This document shows, piece by piece, positions 32,076 to 39,199 of a stretch of 42,270 nt of DNA. A model generated the notes under the pieces. It saw nothing but the letters and a program-made list of their open reading frames with translations. It was not told the origin of the DNA and made no database searches. This stretch comes from HRBIN24 sp035574155 (lineage in GTDB: Bacteria > Chloroflexota > Dehalococcoidia > SM23-28-2 > HRBIN24), in assembly GCA_035574155.1 (NCBI GenBank), contig DATLZD010000050.1, positions 1 through 42,270 of the forward strand, in the 5' to 3' direction. The position numbers and the translations under genes are program-made. The stretch's first letter is position 1. Every line of letters starts with the position of its first letter.

Positions 32076-33500
32076 CTAGGACACGGTCTCTGCCTGCCGC
32101 TGGCCCTCTCCTTGGGGCGGCGCGACTCGCACCAGGCGTAGGGTGTAGACCTTCTGGCATCGGTGGGCGTCCTCCTCCACCCCCACGTCCACGCCCAGCT
32201 CCCGCAACTGGTGGGTGTTGTTGGCGAACCACCGGGCCAGGAACCGGCCAGACCTGACGCCCAGAGCTTGGGCCAGCTCCCCCGCCGTGCCCCGTAGCTC
32301 GCCAACTGGGTTCATCTCCAGGGCCTCACGGACGGCCGCGTAGTAGCCATCGTCGGCCAGGGCCAGGCGGGCCTGGGACAGCCTCTGCTCGGACAGCATC
32401 CTGTCCCAAAGCTCCTCCTGACCCAGGGAGCGGGCCTCGATGCGGCCCAGGCGCGAGAACTCCACCCAGCGAGCAGGCTCCTTGGCCTCCCTCAGCTCCC
32501 CCGCGTGCCTCAGCACCAGGGCCAGGTCGTGCAGGAGCGCCCTCCAGACCTCGCCGCGCCTGGCGAGGGCCGTCTCCAGCAAGGTCCTGCTGGAGCGGTA
32601 ACCTTCAAGTGGCGGGAACTCCAGCACCCAGCAGCGGTCGGCAACGTCGCCCCTGTCCAGGGGTGGGGCGATGGCCGTGACCACGATGCGGGCCTGGCTC
32701 ACCACTCGCACCGTCTTGGCATCGGTGTAGAGCATGCGGGCCTCGTAGGCCCCTCCCGTGGCCATCGAGGCCAGGATGTCCAGGAACTTCTGCCCGACCT
32801 TGCCCTCCAGGTTGTCCAGGGCCACCAGGAGCCTGTCGCCCAGGAGAGCGGGCAGGTCTCTGGGGTCGCGGTCTAGGGCGCTGCCCACCGTGACCTCGAA
32901 GCCAGGCCCCAGCAGCAGCAGGCCCAGGGCGCGGGCCAGGGTGGTCTTACCGGAGCCAGGCGGCCCCTTGAAGAGCGCCAGGGGAGCCGTAGGCACCAGG
33001 TGGCGCAGGGGCACCGAAAGCAGGTATGCGGCCAGGAACAGGGACGCCCCCTCCTTCTGACCTGGCGGCAGGGGCAGGACCTCCTGTAGCACCTGGGGCA
33101 GCAGGGCGCGGTCTCCCACTTCTAGCACCCCCTGGAAGGCACCTGCGGGGACGATGCCGTCCTCCACCCAGACGCCTAAGGCGCCACCAGGAAGCCCCTG
33201 GACTTTTACCCCACCGTTGGGGTGCCGCCAAACCCGTTCAGGCGCTACAAGATAGCACCATGCCTCCCCCTGTGCTCCCACCATCACCGCACCGTCGAGA
33301 GGGCACCAGCGACGCACCACCCGCAAGACAGAGAGCCTGAGCTCGCCCTGCTGTTCGGCGTTCGCCAACCAGGTCGCCTCCTGCTCCCCCAACACCCTGG
33401 AGCCTCTGGGGCCGTCCTGTTCGACGTAGCGCCCGTCCGAGAGCTTGGCGAACCGGAACTCGAATAGGGCAGTAGCTCGCAGGGAGCTATGCTGTTGCAT
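32076..33500 (-). CDS. AAA+ ATPase, putative replicative helicase/initiator
   Basis: The 474-residue protein has an N-terminal domain of unknown type (1-170), an ATPase core with Walker A GPPGSGKT (179-186), Walker B-like LLVALDN (224-230) and a sensor-like IVVTAIAPPLDRGDVADR, then a helical C-terminus with a possible winged-helix (GTAGELAQALGVRSGRFLARWF). Similar ATPases act as DNA helicases or initiators in small phages and plasmids. The gene sits beside iterons. It overlaps the upstream HTH gene by 14 bp. Confidence 0.68.
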   Translation of the reverse strand: MQQHSSLRATALFEFRFAKLSDGRYVEQDGPRGSRVLGEQEATWLANAEQQGELRLSVLRVVRRWCPLDGAVMVGAQGEAWCYLVAPERVWRHPNGGVKVQGLPGGALGVWVEDGIVPAGAFQGVLEVGDRALLPQVLQEVLPLPPGQKEGASLFLAAYLLSVPLRHLVPTAPLALFKGPPGSGKTTLARALGLLLLGPGFEVTVGSALDRDPRDLPALLGDRLLVALDNLEGKVGQKFLDILASMATGGAYEARMLYTDAKTVRVVSQARIVVTAIAPPLDRGDVADRCWVLEFPPLEGYRSSRTLLETALARRGEVWRALLHDLALVLRHAGELREAKEPARWVEFSRLGRIEARSLGQEELWDRMLSEQRLSQARLALADDGYYAAVREALEMNPVGELRGTAGELAQALGVRSGRFLARWFANNTHQLRELGVDVGVEEDAHRCQKVYTLRLVRVAPPQGEGQRQAETVS

Positions 33501-33678
33501 GGCCCTCTCCCCCCTGCTTGGCCAGTTCGGCCAGGGCCTCCTGGATGCGGCGGCGCTCCTCGGCGCTCAGGCCCCTGCCACCCGTCAGGGCCTCCCACAC
33601 CCTGCGGTAGGGGACGCCCGCTCTCCTGGCGACCTCGGCCACGCTGACGCGACGGCCATCGGGCATCCTCAACGCCAT
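33487..33678 (-). CDS. Small LacI/MerR-like HTH protein
   Basis: A 63-residue protein: VSVAEVARRAGVPYRRVWEALTGGRGLSAEERRRI is a LacI-type helix-turn-helix. There is no effector domain, so it is probably an excisionase-like factor or a small repressor of its own operon. The start is ATG 33678, after GGAGG; a longer frame upstream covers an operator and is rejected. A 20-bp inverted repeat lies about 40 bases upstream. Confidence 0.75.
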   Translation of the reverse strand: MALRMPDGRRVSVAEVARRAGVPYRRVWEALTGGRGLSAEERRRIQEALAELAKQGGEGHATA

Positions 33679-33716
33679 GACATGACCTCCTCTCTGGCCG
33701 CCGCCCTGGGGGAGAG

Positions 33717-33736
33717 AGCATTGCAAACGCAATGCT
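33717..33736. promoter_or_regulatory. Inverted repeat upstream of the HTH-ATPase operon
   Basis: AGCATTGC-AAAC-GCAATGCT is a perfect 8-bp inverted repeat 39 bases before the HTH start. It is followed by TTTT on the plus strand, so it could also end plus-strand transcription, but an operator for the HTH protein is likelier. Confidence 0.55.
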
Positions 33737-33885
33737 TTTGTGCTAGCGTGGAGGACGGGAAGAGACCGGCGGCCCAACCGTCTTCCCGCCTCCGCCTAGC
33801 GCTCCGCGCAGGGCGGGGGTCCTTTTAATTTCTGCCCTCAGTTTACCACACACTCCTACCCCTGGGCAAGAACGAAAGGGCGAGC

Positions 33886-33903
33886 GGCTAAAACGGTTTA
33901 GCC
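33886..33903. terminator. Small hairpin after the 137-residue gene
   Basis: GGCTAAA-ACGG-TTTAGCC, a 7-bp stem 18 bases past the stop of the minus-strand gene. There is no U-run, so it is a weak terminator or an operator candidate. Confidence 0.4.
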
Positions 33904-33920
33904 TATCGGGCCTGCGGGAG

Positions 33921-34334
33921 CTAACGGCAGCTATACCACTTGCCTTCTCGGTCGTTCCAGGCCTGCGCCGGTAGCGGTCGTCCGACGGTAGCGGCATCGT
34001 AACAGGCTATAGGGCCAAGCGACAGTCCCCTTCCGCCGCCCACCGCGCCGACAGGCCAGCATATGTCACTTTGGGACTGGCCATATTGGACGGTAACACA
34101 GCCGTTCAGTATAGTGCCTTGCCCCGCTTGCTGCGTCACCAGGCGCTTCCCGATCACGATGGGTTCCTGCTGCTGTGCTGACAGGGCGGGCGGTGGGGCT
34201 ACCGGCTGAGGGGATGGCTCCCTGCCCGTCAGCCACGCCAGGCCTCCCTCCCGCACCGACACCAGGCCGATGACGGCCCCCGCCCCCACGGCCACGCAGG
34301 CCAGGAGCGCTAACCCAATCGGCAGGGGTTTCAT
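33921..34334 (-). CDS. Hypothetical membrane-anchored protein (137 residues)
   Basis: I do not recognise this protein. It begins with one hydrophobic segment (LPIGLALLACVAVGAGAVIGLVS, shown here only as residues 4-26) that acts as a signal or anchor, followed by a Pro/Gln-rich linker and a small extracytoplasmic region with four cysteines (NGCVTVQYG, SDICWP, PIACYD, WYSCR). It could be a surface or exclusion protein of the element. The ribosome site is weak. Confidence 0.5.
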   Translation of the reverse strand: MKPLPIGLALLACVAVGAGAVIGLVSVREGGLAWLTGREPSPQPVAPPPALSAQQQEPIVIGKRLVTQQAGQGTILNGCVTVQYGQSQSDICWPVGAVGGGRGLSLGPIACYDAATVGRPLPAQAWNDREGKWYSCR

Positions 34335-34462
34335 CGTGCCCGCCTCGAAGGTAGCTTGGCCCCATTATGGGCCAGTAGCTACCCACGTCAAGACCCCCGC
34401 CCTCACCCAGCACCCCCAACGCTCCCCCCAGCGCCCCGTTCACCCTTGCCCACGGTTCCCCG

Positions 34463-35512
34463 TCACCCGCCCAGGGCCTGGTTCAGGAGACTAGCAAGCC
34501 TCCTCTCCCCCTCGGCCAGGTGGTGGGCGTAGACGTCCAGGGTCATGTTGGCCGAGGCGTGCCCCAGCCTCCTCTGGGCCGTTTTAACGTCCACGCCCAG
34601 GTGCACCAGGAGGGAGGCGTGGGCATGGCGCAGGTAGTGGGCCGGCCTGCGTGGGACGCCTGCCCTCTCGCACAGCCCCGTCATCTTCTCGCTGATGCGC
34701 TTGCTGTAGGGCGGCCTCTCCCGCCAGAAGACGTAGACCCCCTCCCTGGGGAGCCTCGAAAGGAGGGAGACGGCAAGGGCAGGGAGGGCCACCGCCCGCT
34801 CCCCTGCCTTCGTCTTGGGCCTGCCGACGTGCCACTCGCTCCCTACCCAGGTGACGCTGCGCCTCACCGTGAGGGTGGCAGCGGCCAGGTCCACGTCGTC
34901 CCACCGGAGGCCCAGGGCCTCCCCAGGGCGCAGGCCCGTCGTGAGCATGAGGGCCAGCATCTGGGCGATGGGGCTGGGGTCGCTGAGGGCGCAGGAGAGG
35001 AAGCGGCGCATGTCCTGTAGCGTCCAGTCCCTGGCCTCCCTAGGCTGGTGCCTGGGCCTGGGCACCCTTGAGCAGGGGTTGGAGGCCAGGAGGCCCATGC
35101 GCAGCGCCTCGTTGAGGCAGGCGTGGAGGGCCACGTAGGCCAGCTCCCTGGTCCTCGACCCCACGTCCAGGTGGCCCAGGGCGACGGCTATGTGCCATGG
35201 CTCCAGGCGGGAGAGCCTGGCCCTTCCCAGCCGCAGCAGCAGGGGCGCCAGGGCCTGGCGGTAGCGGCGCAGGGTGGAGGGACGCCACCCGCCCCTCTCC
35301 AGCCACTCCCTGGCCCACTCCTCCAGGGTGAGGCGTGAGGGCGGCGCTAGCTGGCCCGCCTGGTGGCGCAGCAGCAGGGCCTGGAGCCTCTCCCTGCACT
35401 CCTGCCTGGTCCTGCCCGACACCCAGTAGCGGTGGCCTGCGATGCGGATGCACGCCTCCCACCTGCCCCGCCTCTGGACGTAGCTCCCCTCGTGGTTGGC
35501 CCTGCGCTTCAC
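34463..35512 (-). CDS. int: Tyrosine recombinase (site-specific integrase)
   Basis: The 349-residue protein has an N-terminal AP2-like arm-binding domain (GSYVQRRGRWEACIRIAG), a core-binding helical domain (EWAREWLERGG...LRRYRQAL) and the catalytic domain with R195 (TTGLRPGEAL), K235 (PKTKAGER), H292-x-x-R295 (HYLRH), H318 (RLGHAS) and Y328 (LDVYAHH). All active-site residues are present, so it should be functional. It starts only 58 bases from the right 92-bp repeat, as expected for an integrase beside its own att site. Confidence 0.95.
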   Translation of the reverse strand: MKRRANHEGSYVQRRGRWEACIRIAGHRYWVSGRTRQECRERLQALLLRHQAGQLAPPSRLTLEEWAREWLERGGWRPSTLRRYRQALAPLLLRLGRARLSRLEPWHIAVALGHLDVGSRTRELAYVALHACLNEALRMGLLASNPCSRVPRPRHQPREARDWTLQDMRRFLSCALSDPSPIAQMLALMLTTGLRPGEALGLRWDDVDLAAATLTVRRSVTWVGSEWHVGRPKTKAGERAVALPALAVSLLSRLPREGVYVFWRERPPYSKRISEKMTGLCERAGVPRRPAHYLRHAHASLLVHLGVDVKTAQRRLGHASANMTLDVYAHHLAEGERRLASLLNQALGG

Positions 35513-35541
35513 GGCTCCCCCCTTCGGCGGAGCGGGGGCCG

Positions 35542-35564
35542 TCCAGCCATTTTCCAGCCATTTG
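35542..35564. repeat. Right arm-type repeat (integrase binding site candidate)
   Basis: TCCAGCCATTTTCCAGCC followed by ATTTG; differs from the left copy (24030-24052) at one base and lies six bases outside the 92-bp repeat, on the element side. Confidence 0.65.
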
Positions 35565-35570
35565 CGGCCC

Positions 35571-35662
35571 GGGCGGGCCCGCTTGACAACGGCCGCCCTT
35601 AGGGGGCTAAATTGTATCTGGGCCGCTAGCTCAATTGGCAGAGCGGCGGACTCTTAATCCGC
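35571..35662. repeat. attR: right 92-bp direct repeat
   Basis: Perfect copy of 23913-24004. It supplies the promoter (TTGACA 35583-35588, TAAATT 35608-35613, 19-base spacer) and 5' half of the working tRNA-Lys gene; chromosomal sequence supplies the 3' half from 35663. Confidence 0.93.
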
Positions 35663-35695
35663 GGGTTCCGGGTTCGACTCCCGGGCGGCCCTCCA
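35620..35695 (+). tRNA. tRNA-Lys(CUU)
   Basis: The cloverleaf is complete: acceptor GGGCCGC/GCGGCCC, D arm with AGCTCAATTGGCAGAGC, anticodon stem GCGGA/TCCGC with loop CTCTTAA (anticodon CTT), and T arm CCGGG-TTCGACT-CCCGG. CCA is encoded (35693-35695). The discriminator base is T (35692), unusual for tRNA-Lys, where A is expected. The promoter lies in the 92-bp repeat, seven bases before the 5' end. Confidence 0.96.
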
Positions 35696-35741
35696 AGCCC
35701 CTGAGCTGTCGCTCTGGTCGCTGTTGCTGCTGCGGTCGCGT

Positions 35742-35826
35742 GGGGAAGTGTCGGAACTGGTAGACGAGCGTGACTTAGGATCACGTGCCGTAAGGCGTGC
35801 GGGTTCGAGTCCCGCCTTCCCCACCA
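35742..35826 (+). tRNA. tRNA-Leu(UAG)
   Basis: Acceptor GGGGAAG/CTTCCCC, anticodon stem CGTGA/TCACG with loop CTTAGGA (anticodon TAG), a long variable arm (GTGCCGTAAGGCGT) as in class II tRNAs, and T arm GCGGG-TTCGAGT-CCCGC. Discriminator A and encoded CCA. It lies 46 bases after tRNA-Lys and is probably co-transcribed with it. Confidence 0.95.
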
Positions 35827-36028
35827 GCCAGATCCCGGTTGGAAGTCCGTCCCAGATGCCCCTTGCCTAAGGCTGTCGTCGGCCCGACCATGCTCGGGGC
35901 GCAGGGCGATGGCCTTGTCTTGCCCTGGCGCCTTTCCCAATAGACGGCCGATTGCCAAGGGTGGCTGGGGCCACTAAAATATGGGCCACGAGACCCGGGC
36001 CGGCCGGTGGCCGGCGAGAGGAGGGGCC

Positions 36029-37039
36029 GTGGCTGAGCCACTGCTGAGCGTCCGTGACCTGCGCACATACTTCTACACTGACGAGGGTGTGGTCCGGGCG
36101 GTGGACGGCGTCTCCTTCGATGTCTATCCCGGGGAAATCGTGGGCTTGGTGGGGGAATCGGGCTGTGGCAAGACGGTCAGTGCCCTCTCCATCCTGCGCC
36201 TCATCCCCCAGCCGCCGGGCAAGATCGTCTCGGGCGAGATCTGGTTTGAGGGCCAAGACCTGTTGAAGCTGGACGACGAGGGCATCCGCCAGATCCGCGG
36301 CAACAAGATCGGCATCGTCTTCCAGGAGCCCATGACCTCCCTCAACCCCGTGCTCACCATCGGCCGACAGTTGACGGAGCCGTTGGAAGTGCACCTGAAG
36401 ATGGACAAGGCCAGCGCTAGGCGTCGGGCCGTCCAGCTGCTGGAGATGGTGGGGATCCCGGAGCCAGAGCGGCGCATCGACCACTACCCTCACCAGTTCT
36501 CGGGCGGCATGCGGCAGCGTGTCATGATCGCCATGGCCCTGGCCTGTAACCCCCGCCTGCTCCTGGCGGATGAGCCGACCACCGCCCTCGATGTGACCAT
36601 CCAGGCCCAGATCCTGGAGCTGATGACCAGGCTAACGCGCGAGCTGGGGACCGCCGTCATCATCATCACCCACAACCTGGGGGTGGTGGCGCGCTACGCC
36701 GACCGGGTGAACGTGATGTATGCGGGGAAGATCGTGGAGTCGGCCACGGCCCAGGAGTTGTACCATCGGCCACGCCACCCTTACACCCTGGGCCTGTTAC
36801 GGTCGGTCCCCAGGCTGGACCAGCCCCGAAAGGCCAGGTTGGACCCCATCGAGGGGTTCCCTCCCGACCTGGTGCACATGCCGCCTGGCTGCGCCTTCCA
36901 GCCGCGCTGCCGCTTCGCGGTGGAGCGCTGCAAGGTGGAGGCGCCACCGTTGATGCTGGTGGGCGAGAACCATCTGTCGGCCTGCTGGGAGTGGCAGCGT
37001 CTCGCCCAACAGGTAGAGGCCCCCACTCCCGCCTCTTAG
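36029..37039 (+). CDS. Oligopeptide/dipeptide ABC transporter ATP-binding protein (OppD/DppD type)
   Basis: An ATPase of the peptide/nickel ABC family that powers import through a membrane permease pair. Walker A GESGCGKT (42-49), Q-loop VFQEPMTSLNP, signature FSGGMRQRV, Walker B LLLADEPTTALD and H-loop IITHNLG are all intact. The C-terminal oligopeptide-family extension (HPYTLGLLRSVP, CAFQPRCRFAVERC) is present. I start at GTG 36029, preceded by GAGAGGAGGGG; the listed frame is open from 35981. 336 residues. Genes for permeases and binding protein are not nearby. Confidence 0.93.
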   Translation: MAEPLLSVRDLRTYFYTDEGVVRAVDGVSFDVYPGEIVGLVGESGCGKTVSALSILRLIPQPPGKIVSGEIWFEGQDLLKLDDEGIRQIRGNKIGIVFQEPMTSLNPVLTIGRQLTEPLEVHLKMDKASARRRAVQLLEMVGIPEPERRIDHYPHQFSGGMRQRVMIAMALACNPRLLLADEPTTALDVTIQAQILELMTRLTRELGTAVIIITHNLGVVARYADRVNVMYAGKIVESATAQELYHRPRHPYTLGLLRSVPRLDQPRKARLDPIEGFPPDLVHMPPGCAFQPRCRFAVERCKVEAPPLMLVGENHLSACWEWQRLAQQVEAPTPAS

Positions 37040-37063
37040 CGACGGGCCGAAAGGAGAAGCGAT

Positions 37064-38146
37064 ATGTCCCTGCAGACCACCGGACAGCAACAGCCTAGCG
37101 CCACCGTCGGCGACAACGTCCTGGTGTCCATCCAGGACGTCAAGATGCACTTCCCGGTGACAGCAGGCATCATTTTCCAGCGGCGGGTGGGCACCATACG
37201 GGCAGTGGACGGCGTCACCTTCGACATAAGGCGGGGCGAGACGGTGGGGCTGGTGGGGGAGTCGGGCTGCGGCAAGACGACCCTGGGGCGCTGCATACTG
37301 ATGCTGTACCGTCCCACAGCGGGCCGCATCATCTTCGAGGGCCGCGACCTGACGGCCATGAAGCCGGGAGAGATACGGCGCATGCGCCGGCGCATGCAGA
37401 TGATCTTCCAGGACCCCTACGCGTCCCTCAACCCGCGCATGACGGTGGGCAGCATCATCGCCGAGCCCATGATCATCCACGGCCTGGCCAAGAACCGCAA
37501 GGAGCGTAGGGAGCGGGTGGAGGAGTTGATGCGGGTGGTCGGGCTCAATCCCTTCTACGCCAACCGCTATCCTCACGAGTTCAGCGGTGGCCAGCGCCAG
37601 CGCATAGGCATCGCGCGGGCGCTGGCGGTCCAGCCCAGCTTCATCGTGGCCGACGAGCCGGTCTCGGCCCTGGACGTCTCCATCCAGGCCCAGATCATCA
37701 ATTTGCTGGAGGAGCTGCAGGAGCGGTTCCAGCTGACCTACCTGTTCATCGCCCACGACCTGTCGGTGGTGCGGCACATCAGCAACCGGGTGGCCGTGAT
37801 GTACCTGGGCAAGGTGATGGAGCTGACGGACCGGGACGAGCTGTATGCCAACCCCCTGCACCCTTACACCAAGGCCCTCCTCTCGGCGGTCCCGGTCCCG
37901 GATCCGGCGGTGGAGGCCAAGCGCGAGCGCATAATCCTGCACGGGGAAATTCCCAGCCCCATGCGGCCGCCGCCGGGCTGCGTGTTCCACACCCGTTGTC
38001 CCATAGCCATCGACGAGTGCCGGACGCGGGTGCCGGAATGGCGCAACGTTGGCACCGCCGACCGGCCCCACTGGGTGGCCTGTCACCGAGTCATCGGCGG
38101 CAAGCTGGACGGCTGGACCGGCGTCCGGCCCGACAACGCCCGCTGA
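37064..38146 (+). CDS. Oligopeptide/dipeptide ABC transporter ATP-binding protein (OppF/DppF type)
   Basis: The partner ATPase of the preceding gene, 24 bases downstream and led by AAAGGAG. Walker A GESGCGKT, Q-loop IFQDPYASLNPRM, signature FSGGQRQRI, Walker B FIVADEPVSALD and H-loop FIAHDLSVV are intact, and the oligopeptide C-terminal region (HPYTKALLSAVP, CVFHTRCPIAIDEC) is present. 360 residues. The two ATPases would form the heterodimer of a peptide importer whose membrane parts are encoded elsewhere. Confidence 0.94.
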   Translation: MSLQTTGQQQPSATVGDNVLVSIQDVKMHFPVTAGIIFQRRVGTIRAVDGVTFDIRRGETVGLVGESGCGKTTLGRCILMLYRPTAGRIIFEGRDLTAMKPGEIRRMRRRMQMIFQDPYASLNPRMTVGSIIAEPMIIHGLAKNRKERRERVEELMRVVGLNPFYANRYPHEFSGGQRQRIGIARALAVQPSFIVADEPVSALDVSIQAQIINLLEELQERFQLTYLFIAHDLSVVRHISNRVAVMYLGKVMELTDRDELYANPLHPYTKALLSAVPVPDPAVEAKRERIILHGEIPSPMRPPPGCVFHTRCPIAIDECRTRVPEWRNVGTADRPHWVACHRVIGGKLDGWTGVRPDNAR

Positions 38147-38420
38147 AACGATCCCCAGGACAGGCCCCAATGGCGAGGGGCGCGATGGCGCCCCTGCGCG
38201 CTGACGGCCCCACGCGGCCCCAAGGCCAGGCTGTCCTGATCTAGGCCCAGCCTTTCCGCAACCAGCCCCTCGGCTCCCCGACGTACCGCCATCTTGCGGG
38301 TTCCGGCCAAGGAGGGCTGCGCACTCGCGCAGCGCCCTTGCCGGCGGCCTGGAGAGGGCCGGGCCGCCTGGCCAGAAGGCTTGCGACGGCTGCAGCGGCC
38401 CCCGGAGAGGCCTGGTCTTG
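38147..38420. other. Intergenic region after the ABC ATPases
   Basis: No gene is seen in this stretch, which holds the terminator-like structure at 38157-38237 and then GC-rich sequence with smaller inverted repeats up to the CGAGTAT array. Confidence 0.5.
38157..38237 (+). terminator. Hairpins after the ABC ATPase operon
   Basis: An inner perfect stem AGGGGCGC-GATG-GCGCCCCT (38176-38195) lies within an outer pair AGGACAG (38157) and CTGTCCT (38231). There is no U-tract; it probably protects or ends the upstream message. Confidence 0.5.
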
Positions 38421-38460
38421 ATACTCGTGCACGAGTATAATGCGAGTATAGCACGAGTAT
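38421..38460. promoter_or_regulatory. CGAGTAT operator array over promoter and start codon
   Basis: CGAGTAT occurs at 38432, 38443 and 38454, exactly 11 bp apart, with an inverted copy ATACTCG at 38421-38427. The first two form the perfect palindrome ATACTCGTGCACGAGTAT (38421-38438). A perfect TATAAT (38436-38441) overlaps the array, and the next gene's ATG (38459) lies in the last repeat. Confidence 0.8.
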
Positions 38461-39199
38461 GCCCTGGCAACGGTCGCGCCTCGCCCCGTACGGGTCGGTT
38501 CGGGCCTTCCTCCGCTTCCTGCAGGCGGCGCGGCAGCACGGCTGGCCGCAGCGGGTGGATCTGGGCCTGCTAGAGGCCATGGGGCTGAGAGGAGGTTCCG
38601 CCTGGGAGGTGCTGGTAGCGCTGCGCTTCTTCGGCCTTGTGGACCCCGCTACCGATTCGCCGACTGAGCGTTATGCTTTGCTCTTGCAGCAATGGCCGAA
38701 GGTGAGGGAAGGGGTTAGAGAGGCTATCCATAACGCATATGCGGGCGCCCTCGGCGACGAGGGGTGGCTGGGACGTCCGGAGGGCGAGCTGGAGCGCATG
38801 CTGTCTGCACGTTATGGAGGGGCGCTTGCTAGGCGGCAGGCGCGCTTTGCTCTGGGAGTGGCGCGGGCGCTAGGGCTGCCGGTCGCCGAGCCGCCGCGGA
38901 GGCGGCTGGGCGGCCCGGGGTTGGAGCCAGGGGCGGTTGGTGGCGCGGGGGCTGCGGTAGGGGAGGGGGAGATGGGCGGTGGGGTGTCGGCAAGAGATCG
39001 GCCAGACGGTGGGGAGATAGCGCTACGGAGGCGCTATGTGGAGGTCTTGTTGCGGCGACTGGAGCGGGCGGACCCGCGGGAGGCCGTCCGCCTGGAGCGG
39101 CGTATCGAGGCGCTGCTGGCGGGTCGCGGCGAGCGGCGAGGGGTGCTCGCAGCCCTGGCTGCCCTGGTCCGGCCGTTCCGGCGTCGCCGGCGGCGCTAG
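38459..39199 (+). CDS. Hypothetical protein with DUF5343-like N-terminus
   Basis: A 246-residue protein. The N-terminal part (RAFLRFLQAARQHGWPQ, then LVALRFFGLVDPATDSPTERY) has the pattern of the DUF5343-type winged-helix-like family; the middle is a Gly/Pro-rich linker (about 145-185) and the C-terminus a strongly basic helical tail (ALAALVRPFRRRRRR). DNA or RNA binding is plausible and, with the operator array at its own start, autoregulation. The codon choice is less GC-strict than its neighbours, hinting at transfer. There is no ribosome site and a leader of about 10 nt. The last 4 bases overlap lepA. Confidence 0.65.
   Translation: MPWQRSRLAPYGSVRAFLRFLQAARQHGWPQRVDLGLLEAMGLRGGSAWEVLVALRFFGLVDPATDSPTERYALLLQQWPKVREGVREAIHNAYAGALGDEGWLGRPEGELERMLSARYGGALARRQARFALGVARALGLPVAEPPRRRLGGPGLEPGAVGGAGAAVGEGEMGGGVSARDRPDGGEIALRRRYVEVLLRRLERADPREAVRLERRIEALLAGRGERRGVLAALAALVRPFRRRRRR

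Larger units (their letters stand above)
23913..35662. mobile_element. Integrative element of about 11.7 kb in tRNA-Lys(CUU)
   Basis: The element is bounded by perfect 92-bp direct repeats, has a tyrosine recombinase just inside the right end and arm-type repeats inside both ends. It carries a restriction-modification and mismatch-glycosylase cluster, small zinc-finger proteins and a replication-like module (AAA+ ATPase, iterons, OB/zinc-ribbon protein, nuclease). No capsid, portal, tail, terminase or conjugation genes are seen. A phage satellite, an integrated plasmid-like element or a decayed prophage fits best. Its base composition is visibly less GC-rich in the nuclease and methyltransferase genes than in the flanks. 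Confidence 0.9.

Noticed and set aside
29640..33500. Three element proteins all beginning MQQ
   Set aside because: The SWIM, first zinc-ribbon and ATPase genes share these first residues, but the following sequences and upstream regions are unrelated; probably coincidence.
33717..33740. Rho-independent terminator on the plus strand
   Set aside because: The stem is followed by only TTTTG and no plus-strand gene ends nearby; an operator for the HTH gene is more likely.
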